Positions 36,456-44,827 of a stretch of 64,000 bases of DNA are shown one piece after another (within the stretch, counting starts at the first letter, position 1; each line of letters starts with the position of its first letter). The position numbers and the translations under genes were made by a program. The notes beneath the pieces were generated by a model. That model did not search any database, was not told the DNA's origin, and worked only from the letters and a program-made list of their open reading frames with translations. Origin of the DNA: UTCFX2 sp002050125. GTDB lineage: Bacteria > Chloroflexota > Anaerolineae > Anaerolineales > UBA4823. The stretch is taken from the NCBI GenBank assembly GCA_027494035.1, contig JAOSJQ010000001.1, forward strand, positions 2,790,001 to 2,854,000, in the 5' to 3' direction.

Positions 36456-38048
36456 CTAGGCGCGGTGGGTGATCTGATAGAGCTGGTCGTAGAGCGGGCG
36501 CAGGCGCTCGTACATGGAGAGATACACCCGCTGGAAAAGCTCGTCGTAGACCGCGTGAGCCGCCGGGTCGGGGATGAACGCCTGCCCGGGGTGGGTCATC
36601 TGCTCGACGGCGGTCTCGAAGCTGGGGTGCAATCCCAGCCCGACCGCGGCGTCGATCGCCGCGCCCAGCCCCGAGGCTTCGTAGGTGTGGGCGCGGCTGG
36701 TGGGCAAGCCGAAGATGTCGGCGGTGATTTGCATCGCGGTGTCGCTCTGGCTGCCGCCGCCGGCGATGCGCAGCTCGCGCACCGGCACGCCGCTGCGCTG
36801 GGCGGTGCGGTCGGCGCCCTCGCGCAGCGCATACGCCAGCCCCTCCAGGATGGCGCGGTACAGGTGGGCGCGGGTGTGCGCGTCGCTAAACCCGATCACC
36901 GCGCCCCGGGCTTCGGGTCCCGGCACCTTGATCCCTGGCGACCAGTACGGCTGCAGCACCAACCCGTCCGAACCGGGTGGGACCTGGCGCACCAGTTGCT
37001 CGAACAGCGCTTCGGGCTCCTCGCCCTGTTCCTCCGACAGGCGCAATTCGGGGTGTCCGAACTGCTGCTTGAACCAGCTCACCATCCAGAACCCGCGGTA
37101 GATCTGCGCTTCCAGGCTGTACGCGCCCGGCACCGCCGCCGGGTAAGGCGGGATGAGCGGGATGATTTCGATGTAGCGGCGGTGGGTGGTGTTGATCGTG
37201 GCGGTGGTGCCGTAGCTCAGGCAGCCGATCTCGGGCTGCAGGCAGCCCGCCCCGATCACCTCGCAGGCTTTGTCCGAGGCGGCGGCGATGAGCGGCAGCC
37301 CGGCGGGCAGCCCGGTCTGTTCAGCCGCCTGCGCGGTGATCTCGCCCAGCGGCGCGGCGGGCGGCGCCAACTCCACCAGCATGCGCGGCTCGATCTCCAG
37401 CACCTGCCATTTCCAGTCCCAGCGGCGCGCCCAGCGCAGGTTCTTGTAGTCGAACGGCATGTAGCCGACCTGGCAGCCGACCGAATCGATCAGCCGCCCG
37501 GTCAACCGGTGGGTCAGGTAGCCGGAGAGATAGACGTACTTGTCGGTCTTGCGCCAGATTTCGGGCTGGTTGCGGGCGATCCAGTTGGCTTCGGCTTCGG
37601 CTTGCAGGTAAGCGACCGTGCGCGACATGCCCGCCAGCCGGAAAATTAGCCCCCACGCTCCGCCGAGCGGCGGCATGCCCTCGGCGCGGCGCTGGTCGAG
37701 CCAGACGATGGCGGGGCGCAGCGGCTGGGCGTTTTTGTCCAGGTTGATCACGGTGGAGCGTTGGGTGGTCAGCGCCGCGCCGGCGATGCGCGCCAGCATG
37801 AGCGCCGGGTCGCCCGATTGGCGCATCATTTCGAGCAGCGCGCGGGTCGCCTGGCACAGCGCCTCCCAGAAGACCTCCGGGCGCTGTTCGGCTAAGCCGG
37901 GCGCGGCAGCGAAATACGGTTCGATCGGCACGCGCGACTTGAGCAGCAGCTTGCCCTGCAGGTCGAACAGCAGCGCGCGCACGCTCTGGGTGCCGTTATC
38001 GATTGCCAGAACCAGATTTCGGTCGGACGTCCCCGGCGAACCGGTCAA
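36456..38048 (-). CDS. FGGY-family carbohydrate kinase
   Basis: The 530-residue protein opens LVLAIDNGTQSVRALLFDLQ (acetate-kinase-fold phosphate loop) and carries TQRSTVINLD and WLDQRRAEG. The C-terminal FGGY domain has LEGLAYALREGADR and IAGGGSQSDTAMQITADIFG. Family members phosphorylate sugars or polyols such as xylulose, glycerol, ribulose or erythritol. The specificity cannot be read here. The TTG start is supported by GAGGTG seven bases upstream. It diverges from the GMC oxidoreductase gene, which may act on a related compound, though that is a guess. Confidence 0.85.
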   Translation of the reverse strand: MTGSPGTSDRNLVLAIDNGTQSVRALLFDLQGKLLLKSRVPIEPYFAAAPGLAEQRPEVFWEALCQATRALLEMMRQSGDPALMLARIAGAALTTQRSTVINLDKNAQPLRPAIVWLDQRRAEGMPPLGGAWGLIFRLAGMSRTVAYLQAEAEANWIARNQPEIWRKTDKYVYLSGYLTHRLTGRLIDSVGCQVGYMPFDYKNLRWARRWDWKWQVLEIEPRMLVELAPPAAPLGEITAQAAEQTGLPAGLPLIAAASDKACEVIGAGCLQPEIGCLSYGTTATINTTHRRYIEIIPLIPPYPAAVPGAYSLEAQIYRGFWMVSWFKQQFGHPELRLSEEQGEEPEALFEQLVRQVPPGSDGLVLQPYWSPGIKVPGPEARGAVIGFSDAHTRAHLYRAILEGLAYALREGADRTAQRSGVPVRELRIAGGGSQSDTAMQITADIFGLPTSRAHTYEASGLGAAIDAAVGLGLHPSFETAVEQMTHPGQAFIPDPAAHAVYDELFQRVYLSMYERLRPLYDQLYQITHRA

Positions 38049-38161
38049 AAGTCACCTCGGTTGGTAGAAAAGGCGGATCGGCGGTCTCAGTTGGGCAGAT
38101 AATAACACTTTTTCCACAGTTGGGCGGGGCGATCTGCGGCGGTTTGCCGGCGCAGCAGATA

Positions 38162-38190
38162 TTACGCAGCGCGTCAATTCTCGGTATAAT
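38162..38190 (+). promoter_or_regulatory. Promoter of the GMC oxidoreductase gene
   Basis: TTACGC (38162-38167), a 17-base spacer and a perfect TATAAT (38185-38190) lie 20 bases before the ATG at 38211. Confidence 0.55.
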
Positions 38191-38210
38191 ATTCGTACGG
38201 AGGTGTGCGG

Positions 38211-39881
38211 ATGAGCGAAGCAGACATCTCGCCGGTGTACGACTACGTGGTGATTGGCTCGGGGTTTGGGGGCAGCGTTTCCGCCATGCGTCTGGCGCAA
38301 AAGGGCTATTCGGCGCTGGTGCTCGAGCAGGGCAAGCGGTTTCGCGACGAGGATTTCGCCAAAACCACCTGGGATGTGCGGCGCTATGTGTGGCTGCCGG
38401 CGCTGCGTTGTTTCGGCATCCTGCAGATCAGCCCGTTCAAGGACGTGTTCGTGCTGCACGGGGCGGGCGTGGGCGGCGGCAGCCTGGGCTACGCCAACGT
38501 GCTGATGCGCCCCGACGAAGAGGTGTTCCAGAACCCCTCCTGGCGCCGCCTGGCGGACTGGAAGCCGCTCTTGGAACCGCATTACGCCCGCGCCGAGCGC
38601 ATGCTCGGCGTGACCGTGAACCCCTGCGAATGGCACGCCGACCGCCTGCTGTGTCAAATCGCCGGGGAGTTGGACGCCGGGGCGAGCTTTCAGCCCACGC
38701 GTGTGGCGGTCTTCTTTGGCGAAGCGGGCGCACAGGGGCGCGCGGTCCCCGATCCGTATTTTGGCGGCGCGGGTCCGCAGCGCGCCGGCTGCACCCAGTG
38801 CGGGGCGTGCATGGTCGGCTGCCGCGAAAACGCCAAGAACACGCTGCCCAAGAACTACCTCTATTTTGCCGAAAAATGGGGCGCGCAGGTGCTGGCTGAG
38901 CGCCGTGTGGTGGACATCCTCCCGCTCGCCCCCGCGCAGGCGGACGGGGCGCGCTACGCGGTGGCGCACCGCAGTTCAACCGCCTGGCTGGGCAGTCCTC
39001 AAGAGACCGTGCGGGCGCGCTGCGTGGTGGTTTCCGCCGGGACGCTGGGCACGCTCAAGCTGCTGACGCATTGCCGCGAGGTCACCCGCTCGCTGCCCAA
39101 ACTCTCCGCGACGCTGGGCAGCATGGTGCGCACCAACAGCGAAGCGCTGCTGGGCGCGGTGAGCCGCGACACCCGCGTGAAATATTCCGAAGGGATCGCG
39201 ATCACCTCGATGTTCCAGCCCGACCCGGTGACCACGATCGAACCGGTGCGCTATCCGTCCGGGTCTTCGCTGATGCGCTTCCTCTCCGGTCCGCTGATGG
39301 AGGGCCGCGGCACCACGCTGGGGCGGTTTTTCAAGGCGCTGGGCGCGGTTTTTCTGCGGCTGGGGGATTTCTACCGCACGCACATCCAGCCCGGCTGGGC
39401 AGACCGCACAACCATCCTGCTGGTCATGCAGACCGTGGACAGCCATCTAAACCTGCGGCTGGGGCGCAGCTTCTTCACGCTGTTCCGCCGCGGGCTGGTG
39501 TCGAGCGTGGCGGACGGGCGCAAGATCGCCGGAGTGATCCCGATCGGGCACCAGGTGACGCGCCGCTTCGCCGCGCTGATCGGCGGGGCGCCGGCTGGCT
39601 CGATCAGCGAGAGCCTGCTGGACGTGCCGATGACGGCGCACATCATGGGGGGCTGCCCGATGGGGCGCGACGACGCGGAGGGGGTGGTCGATCTGCACTG
39701 CGAGGCGTTCAACTACCCCGGCTTGTACGTGATCGACGGCTCGATCATGCCGGTCAACCCGGGCGTGAACCCCAGCCTGACGATCGCCGCGCTGGCGGAA
39801 TACGCGCTGAGCCGCGTGCCGGTCAAACCCGGCGCAACGCTCATCCCGTTTCCATACTCAGAAGATTTTGATAATCTCTAA
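38211..39881 (+). CDS. GMC-family FAD-dependent oxidoreductase
   Basis: The 556-residue protein has an N-terminal FAD-binding fold (YDYVVIGSGFGGSVSAMRLA). A cysteine-rich motif GCTQCGACMVGCRENAKNT lies near residue 200, and the C-terminal GMC signature follows (HIMGGCPMG, YVIDGSIMPVNPGVNPSLTI). It resembles the cholesterol-oxidase-like branch rather than choline dehydrogenases. GGAGGTG precedes the ATG at 38211. An ATG two codons earlier is less well placed. It oxidises an alcohol or sterol-like substrate with FAD, and the electron acceptor is unknown. Confidence 0.88.
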   Translation: MSEADISPVYDYVVIGSGFGGSVSAMRLAQKGYSALVLEQGKRFRDEDFAKTTWDVRRYVWLPALRCFGILQISPFKDVFVLHGAGVGGGSLGYANVLMRPDEEVFQNPSWRRLADWKPLLEPHYARAERMLGVTVNPCEWHADRLLCQIAGELDAGASFQPTRVAVFFGEAGAQGRAVPDPYFGGAGPQRAGCTQCGACMVGCRENAKNTLPKNYLYFAEKWGAQVLAERRVVDILPLAPAQADGARYAVAHRSSTAWLGSPQETVRARCVVVSAGTLGTLKLLTHCREVTRSLPKLSATLGSMVRTNSEALLGAVSRDTRVKYSEGIAITSMFQPDPVTTIEPVRYPSGSSLMRFLSGPLMEGRGTTLGRFFKALGAVFLRLGDFYRTHIQPGWADRTTILLVMQTVDSHLNLRLGRSFFTLFRRGLVSSVADGRKIAGVIPIGHQVTRRFAALIGGAPAGSISESLLDVPMTAHIMGGCPMGRDDAEGVVDLHCEAFNYPGLYVIDGSIMPVNPGVNPSLTIAALAEYALSRVPVKPGATLIPFPYSEDFDNL

Positions 39882-39899
39882 GTTCAACCTTCGGGTCTT

Positions 39900-41342
39900 T
39901 CAGCCCAACAGTTCTTCGAACAGGGCGCGCACGCGCTGCGGGTCGGCTTTGCCGCCCGATTTGCGCATCGCCTGCCCGACAAACCAGCCGATCAGGCTGG
40001 TCTTGCCGGATTTGTAGCTGGCAACCTGCTCGGGGTTTTCGGCGAGCACTTCTGCGCAGATGGCGCGGATCTGGCTGGCGTCGCTCACCTGCGCCAAACC
40101 TTCGCCCGCGACGATCTGCTGCGGTGGGCGTCCGCTCTCCTGCACCTTTTCGAGCAGCGCTTTGCCGGTGGGGGTGTTGACCGTCCCGGCGTCCACCAGG
40201 CGGATGATCTCCGCCAGGTGTTCGGGCGTCAGGCGCAGTTCGCCGGCAGCCACGCCGCGCTCGTGGATCATGCGCAGCACGTCGTTCATCATCCAGTTGG
40301 ACAGGCGTTTGGGGTCGCCGGCGTAAGCTGCGACCGCGGCTTCGAAGTACTCCGACAGGCTGCGTTCGCTGGTGAGCAGGTCGGCGTCGTACTCGGGCAA
40401 GCCGTACTGCGCGCCGAAGCGCGCCCGCCGCTCGAGCGGCAGTTCGGGCAGACCCGCCAGGAGCGCCTGCAGGCGCGCGGGGTCCAGCCGCAGCGGCAGC
40501 AAGTCTGGCTCGCGGAAATAGTGATAATCGGCTTCGGTTTCCTTCGAGCGCATCTTGCGCAGCACGCCGGCGTCGTCGTCCCATTCCAGTGTCCAGGATT
40601 CGATGCGCTCCCCGGCGGCAACGGCGCGCGTTTGGCGCTCGATTTCGGTCTGGATGGCGGCGCGCACCGCGGTGATCGAGTTCACGTTCTTGATCTCGGT
40701 CTTGGGGTTGAGGTACGCCGCGCCCTTAGGGCGGATCGAGACGTTGGCGTCGCAGCGCAGGTGCCCCTTTTCCATGTCCGCTTCGGAGACGCCCAGCCAG
40801 CGCAGCAACTGGCGCAGGCGGATCAGGTACTGGGCGGCTTCGTCGGCGGAGCGCAGGTCGGGTTCGGTGACCATCTCCACCAGCGGCGCGCCGCAGCGGT
40901 TGAAGTCGATCAGGCGCTGCCCGTTCTCGTTTTTGGTCTTGCCGGCGTCCTCTTCGAGGTGCAGCTTGTGGATGTTGATCCGCCGCACGTAGTCCCCCGC
41001 CTCGGCGCTGACCGGCAGGTCCAGGTAACCGCCCAGCGCCAGCGGCTGGTCGTACTGCGTGATCTGGTAGCCCTTGGGCAGGTCGGGGTAGAAGTAATTT
41101 TTGCGATCGAAGTGCGAGACCGGCTGGATGGCGCAGTGCATCGCCGCCGCCAGCAGCGCGCCCTTGTCCACCACCGCCTGGTTGAGCGCCGGCAGCGTCC
41201 CCGGCAGACCGGCGCAGATCGGGCAGATGTTGTGGTTGGGCGGGTCGTTCCACGAATCGGCTTTGCAGGCGCAGAATATCTTGGTCTGGGTGTTGAGTTG
41301 GATGTGGGTTTCCAAGCCGATCACGGCTTCGTATTCGGTCAT
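39900..41342 (-). CDS. gatB: Asp-tRNA(Asn)/Glu-tRNA(Gln) amidotransferase subunit B
   Basis: The 480-residue protein starts EAVIGLETHIQLNTQTKIFC and has CPICAGLPGTLPALN and KNYFYPDLPKGYQITQYDQP. It ends with the C-terminal YqeY-like tail (KSGGKADPQRVRALFEELLG). GatB holds the tRNA and the kinase site of the GatCAB complex, which amidates mischarged tRNA. Length and motifs match the family. It is the last gene of the gatC-gatA-gatB run on this strand. Confidence 0.97.
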   Translation of the reverse strand: MTEYEAVIGLETHIQLNTQTKIFCACKADSWNDPPNHNICPICAGLPGTLPALNQAVVDKGALLAAAMHCAIQPVSHFDRKNYFYPDLPKGYQITQYDQPLALGGYLDLPVSAEAGDYVRRINIHKLHLEEDAGKTKNENGQRLIDFNRCGAPLVEMVTEPDLRSADEAAQYLIRLRQLLRWLGVSEADMEKGHLRCDANVSIRPKGAAYLNPKTEIKNVNSITAVRAAIQTEIERQTRAVAAGERIESWTLEWDDDAGVLRKMRSKETEADYHYFREPDLLPLRLDPARLQALLAGLPELPLERRARFGAQYGLPEYDADLLTSERSLSEYFEAAVAAYAGDPKRLSNWMMNDVLRMIHERGVAAGELRLTPEHLAEIIRLVDAGTVNTPTGKALLEKVQESGRPPQQIVAGEGLAQVSDASQIRAICAEVLAENPEQVASYKSGKTSLIGWFVGQAMRKSGGKADPQRVRALFEELLG

Positions 41343-41444
41343 CGTGGTTTCGTCCTTATCGGTAGTGGGCTTGCGGGCGGTTTTATCCGCCGCGTGCTCC
41401 TGACGAGAGGATTTCAGTCAATCAGCAGATTGCCGGGCGGCTCC

Positions 41445-43034
41445 TCAACCCTCCAGAACCGGCGGGCGCTTCGTGCGCCAGGGTTCCGCCTGGGTGGCGG
41501 TTTCGTAGGCGTAGCCGATCTGAAACAGGCGTTCCTCGCTGAAATCGGGACCGATGAGCTGCATCCCGACCGGCAAATCGTCCGGGTCGAGCCCGGCGGG
41601 CAGCGCCAGCGCCGGGACGCCGGCGTGGTTGGCGGGAACGGTGAACTGGTCGGCGTACTGCATTAGCACCGAATCGCCAAACACGTTGGCGATCGGGAAG
41701 GCAGCCGTGGGCGCGGGCGGCGTGAGCAGCGCGTCCAGCCGGTACGCCCCCTGCGGGTCGAAGACCGTTTCGAAATCGCCGCGGATCAGCGTGCGCACCC
41801 GCCGGGCGCGGTTGTAATACTGCTCGCTGTGCTCGGCTTCGCTCATGTACATGCCCATCAGGATGCGCAGCTTGGCTTGCTGCCCCAGCCCTTCGGCGCG
41901 CGATTGGCGGTACATCTGCTGCAGGTCTGCAAACGGCGCCTGGGTGCGGCGACCGTACTTGACCCCGTCGTAGCGGTGCAAGTTGGAGGCGGCTTCCACC
42001 CGCGAGATGACTAGGAAGGTGGGGATGCCGTAGCCCGTGTGCGGCAGGGGCACGTCCTCGACGATTTCCGCGCCCAGTTCAGCCAGCCGCTGCGCCGCCT
42101 GGAGCACGGCTTGCTCGATCGCCGGGGTGATGGCTTCCTGTTGCAGCGCGCCGGTTTGTGGGTCGGGGAAGAGGATGCGGAAGTAGTCGGGCGAAAGCCC
42201 GATGCGCAACCCGCGCACGCTTTTGCCGAGCGCGGCGGGGTAGTCCGGCACGGGCAGGTTAACACTGGTGGCGTCGTGCGGGTCTGCCCCGGCGATCACT
42301 TTGAGCATCAGCGCGGCGTCGTGGACGTTGCGGGCGAGCGGTCCGGGGCAGTCGAGCGACGAGCTGAAGGCAAACATGCCGTAGCGCGAGACCCGCCCAT
42401 AGGTAGGTTTGAGCCCCACCACGCCGCAAAACGCGGCTGGCTGGCGGATCGACCCGGCGGTATCAGTGCCGAGCGAGAGCTGGCATTCGCCCGCCGCGAC
42501 CGCCGCGGCGCTGCCGCCCGACGAGCCGCCCGGCACGCGGGCGGTGTCCCACGGGTTGCGCGGGCTGGGCTGAAACGCCGAGGATTCGCTCGAGGAGCCG
42601 AAGGCGAATTCGTCCAGGTTGACCTTGCCCAGCACGAGCGCGCCCGCCCGCTGCATGCGCTCGACGGGCGTGGCGGTGTAGGGCGCGTCGAAGTTCGCCA
42701 GGATGCGCGAAGCGGCGGTGGTGGGCGCGCCTTGGACGGTGAAAATGTCTTTGACCGTGATCGGCACGCCCGCCAGTTCGCCCGGATCTTCGCCGCTGCG
42801 GATCGCCCGGTCGACCGCCCGGGCTTGCTGGCGCGCCAGGTCGGCGGTGAGGGTGATAAAGGCGTGCACCTTCCCGGCGTCTTCGGGCAGGGCGGGACCG
42901 GGATCGAGCGCGCCCGGACGACCGTCCACCTGCGCGATGCGCTGCAGGGCGGAATCCAGGACTTCTTCGGCGCTCGCTTGTTTGCTGCGAATCAATGCGA
43001 CAATTTGGTGGGCGGGCAGATCACATAGTTCCAT
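41445..43034 (-). CDS. gatA: Asp-tRNA(Asn)/Glu-tRNA(Gln) amidotransferase subunit A
   Basis: The 529-residue amidase-signature enzyme has the Lys-Ser-Ser triad: PITVKDIFT, GGSSGGSAAAVA and GTDTAGSIRQPAAFCG. It generates ammonia from glutamine for the transamidation. It is slightly longer than the typical ~485 residues because of inserts in the N-terminal part (PGALDPGPALPEDAGK). It lies 32 bases downstream of the gatC stop. Confidence 0.97.
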   Translation of the reverse strand: MELCDLPAHQIVALIRSKQASAEEVLDSALQRIAQVDGRPGALDPGPALPEDAGKVHAFITLTADLARQQARAVDRAIRSGEDPGELAGVPITVKDIFTVQGAPTTAASRILANFDAPYTATPVERMQRAGALVLGKVNLDEFAFGSSSESSAFQPSPRNPWDTARVPGGSSGGSAAAVAAGECQLSLGTDTAGSIRQPAAFCGVVGLKPTYGRVSRYGMFAFSSSLDCPGPLARNVHDAALMLKVIAGADPHDATSVNLPVPDYPAALGKSVRGLRIGLSPDYFRILFPDPQTGALQQEAITPAIEQAVLQAAQRLAELGAEIVEDVPLPHTGYGIPTFLVISRVEAASNLHRYDGVKYGRRTQAPFADLQQMYRQSRAEGLGQQAKLRILMGMYMSEAEHSEQYYNRARRVRTLIRGDFETVFDPQGAYRLDALLTPPAPTAAFPIANVFGDSVLMQYADQFTVPANHAGVPALALPAGLDPDDLPVGMQLIGPDFSEERLFQIGYAYETATQAEPWRTKRPPVLEG

Positions 43035-43066
43035 AGGGGGTCTCGGCGGGGGTCAAGGATAGCAGG

Positions 43067-43385
43067 CTAAAGCTCCGTGTGCGGGGTGTGCGGGGCGACG
43101 ATGTAGCCGTCCTGGGTTTCGGGCGCCAGCTCGAGGATGCGGCGCGGTTCGGGGGTGGGTTCCCAGCGGTCGGCGCGGGTGGGCTGGCTGACCTCAGGCG
43201 GGTAGGGGATGCTGTGGACCGCGGGCGGCGTGTCCGGGGTCGACCGGGATTGACTGCAACACGGCGACCGATTGAAGCTGCTTGTTGAGCTGTTCGTGCA
43301 TGTATTCGGCTTCTTCCGGCTCCAGTTGGAGCTCCGCCAGTTGGACGAGATGATCGAAAAATTCCTGGTTGATTTCCTGGTTCAT
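43067..43385 (-). pseudogene. gatC: Asp-tRNA(Asn)/Glu-tRNA(Gln) amidotransferase subunit C (one frameshift)
   Basis: The first frame reads MNQEINQEFFDHLVQLAELQ LEPEEAEYMHEQLNKQLQSV, a typical GatC start. One extra base in the GGGG run at 43236-43239 shifts it. The neighbouring frame restores DPDTPPAVHSIPYPPEV and ends IVAPHTPHTEL, giving 105 residues. GatC stabilises the GatA-GatB contact. With gatA and gatB intact just downstream, loss of gatC would be harmful, so I regard the shift as a probable sequence error. Confidence 0.85.
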
Positions 43386-43487
43386 TTTATTTTGTTCCCT
43401 GGGGGTAAAGTATAACCCAAATTGAAACCCTGCGCCAGATTCGCGAGGAGCGGCGCATTTTCGCAAAAGACCGGCGGTCAACCATGC

Positions 43488-43493
43488 TATAAT
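43488..43493 (+). promoter_or_regulatory. Extended -10 promoter of the acyl-CoA dehydrogenase gene
   Basis: TGCTATAAT provides a TGn extended -10 (TATAAT at 43488-43493), 46 bases before the ATG. The -35 region is poor, as is usual for extended -10 promoters. Confidence 0.5.
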
Positions 43494-43539
43494 GGCGGGC
43501 AGAGGAATCCAGCGAAATATCGGAAATTGAGGAGCGACC

Positions 43540-44709
43540 ATGTCTCAGAACGAGTTGTTCTCATTGACCGAAGAGCATCTTATGATCCGTCAGGCGGCGC
43601 GCGATTTCGCCCAGAAGGAAATCGCCCCGATCGCCGCCGAATTCGACGAAACCGGCGAGTTTCCCCACGCGACAATCAAAAAAATGGGCGAAATGGGGTT
43701 CATGGGGATCGAAATCCCGGAAGCCTACGGCGGCGCGGGGATGGACACCCTGGCGTACGTGTTGGCGCTGGAGGAGATCTGCAAAGCCGACGCCTCGCAC
43801 GGCACGATCATGTCGGTCAACAATTCATTGTACGGTTATGCGCTGTTGACGTTTGGCAGCGAAGACCAAAAGCGGCGCTATCTGCGCCCGGTGGCAGAGG
43901 GCGAGTGCGTCGGGGCGTATTCGCTGACCGAGCCGATGTCCGGGTCGGACGCCGGGACGATGCGCAGCCGCGCCGTGCGCGACGGCGACGAATACGTGAT
44001 CAACGGGCGCAAGTCGTGGGTCACGAGCGGTCCGGTGGCGCGCTACATTTTGCTTTTCACGATGACCGACCCGGCGAAGCTGCACCGCGGCATCAGCGCG
44101 TTCCTGGTGGACACCGCGCTGCCCGGCTTCGGGCGCGGCAAAAAAGAGCCCAAGCTGGGCATCCGCGCCTCGTCCACCAGCGAGATCGTGTTCGAGGACT
44201 ACCGCCTGCCCGCTGCCGACCGCGTGGGCGAGGAGGGCGACGGTTTCCGCATCGCGATGACGGTGCTGGACGCCGGGCGCATCGGCATCGCCGCCCAGTC
44301 GCTCGGCATCGCGCAGGCGGCGTTCGAGGCGAGCGTGGCGTACGCCCGCGAGCGCGAAGCCTTTGGGCAGAAGATCGGGCAGTTTCAGGGGGTGGGCTTC
44401 AAGCTGGCGGACATGAAGACCCGCATCGAAGCCAGCCGGCTGCTGACCTACAACGCCGCGCTGGCAAAAGAGCGCGCCAAGAAAAGCGGCGAACGCTTCA
44501 CGCTGGAGGCTTCCATGGCAAAGCTGTTCGCCTCGGAGAGCGCCAATTTCGTGGCGGACGCGGCGGTGCAGATCCACGGCGGGATGGGTTACAGCAAGGA
44601 AAGCCCGGTCGAGCGCTACTTCCGCGACGCGCGCATCACCGAAATCTACGAAGGTACGAGCGAGATCCAACGGCTGGTGATTGCGCGCAGCGTCACCGGT
44701 CTGAAGTGA
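43540..44709 (+). CDS. Acyl-CoA dehydrogenase (short/branched-chain type)
   Basis: The 389-residue protein has AYSLTEPMSGSDAGTMRSRA (FAD/substrate contacts), KSWVTSG and RASSTSEIVFEDYRLP. The C-terminal catalytic region has QIHGGMGYSKESPVERYFRD and ITEIYEGTSEIQRLVIA, where the Glu of YEGT is the usual base. It catalyses alpha,beta-desaturation of acyl-CoA with electrons passed to ETF. The length fits butyryl/isovaleryl-type enzymes. It may act with the nearby acyl-CoA carboxylase in short- or branched-chain acid metabolism. Confidence 0.93.
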   Translation: MSQNELFSLTEEHLMIRQAARDFAQKEIAPIAAEFDETGEFPHATIKKMGEMGFMGIEIPEAYGGAGMDTLAYVLALEEICKADASHGTIMSVNNSLYGYALLTFGSEDQKRRYLRPVAEGECVGAYSLTEPMSGSDAGTMRSRAVRDGDEYVINGRKSWVTSGPVARYILLFTMTDPAKLHRGISAFLVDTALPGFGRGKKEPKLGIRASSTSEIVFEDYRLPAADRVGEEGDGFRIAMTVLDAGRIGIAAQSLGIAQAAFEASVAYAREREAFGQKIGQFQGVGFKLADMKTRIEASRLLTYNAALAKERAKKSGERFTLEASMAKLFASESANFVADAAVQIHGGMGYSKESPVERYFRDARITEIYEGTSEIQRLVIARSVTGLK

Positions 44710-44827
44710 CCCCGCAGCAAAACCAGGGGTTGAGAAACACGACAGGCAAACCACCATGTTCAACCCGCTGCACGACCGCTGGCAATTCAAATATTCACTA
44801 AACCCGGCGCTCGATCAGGGCGCTTCG

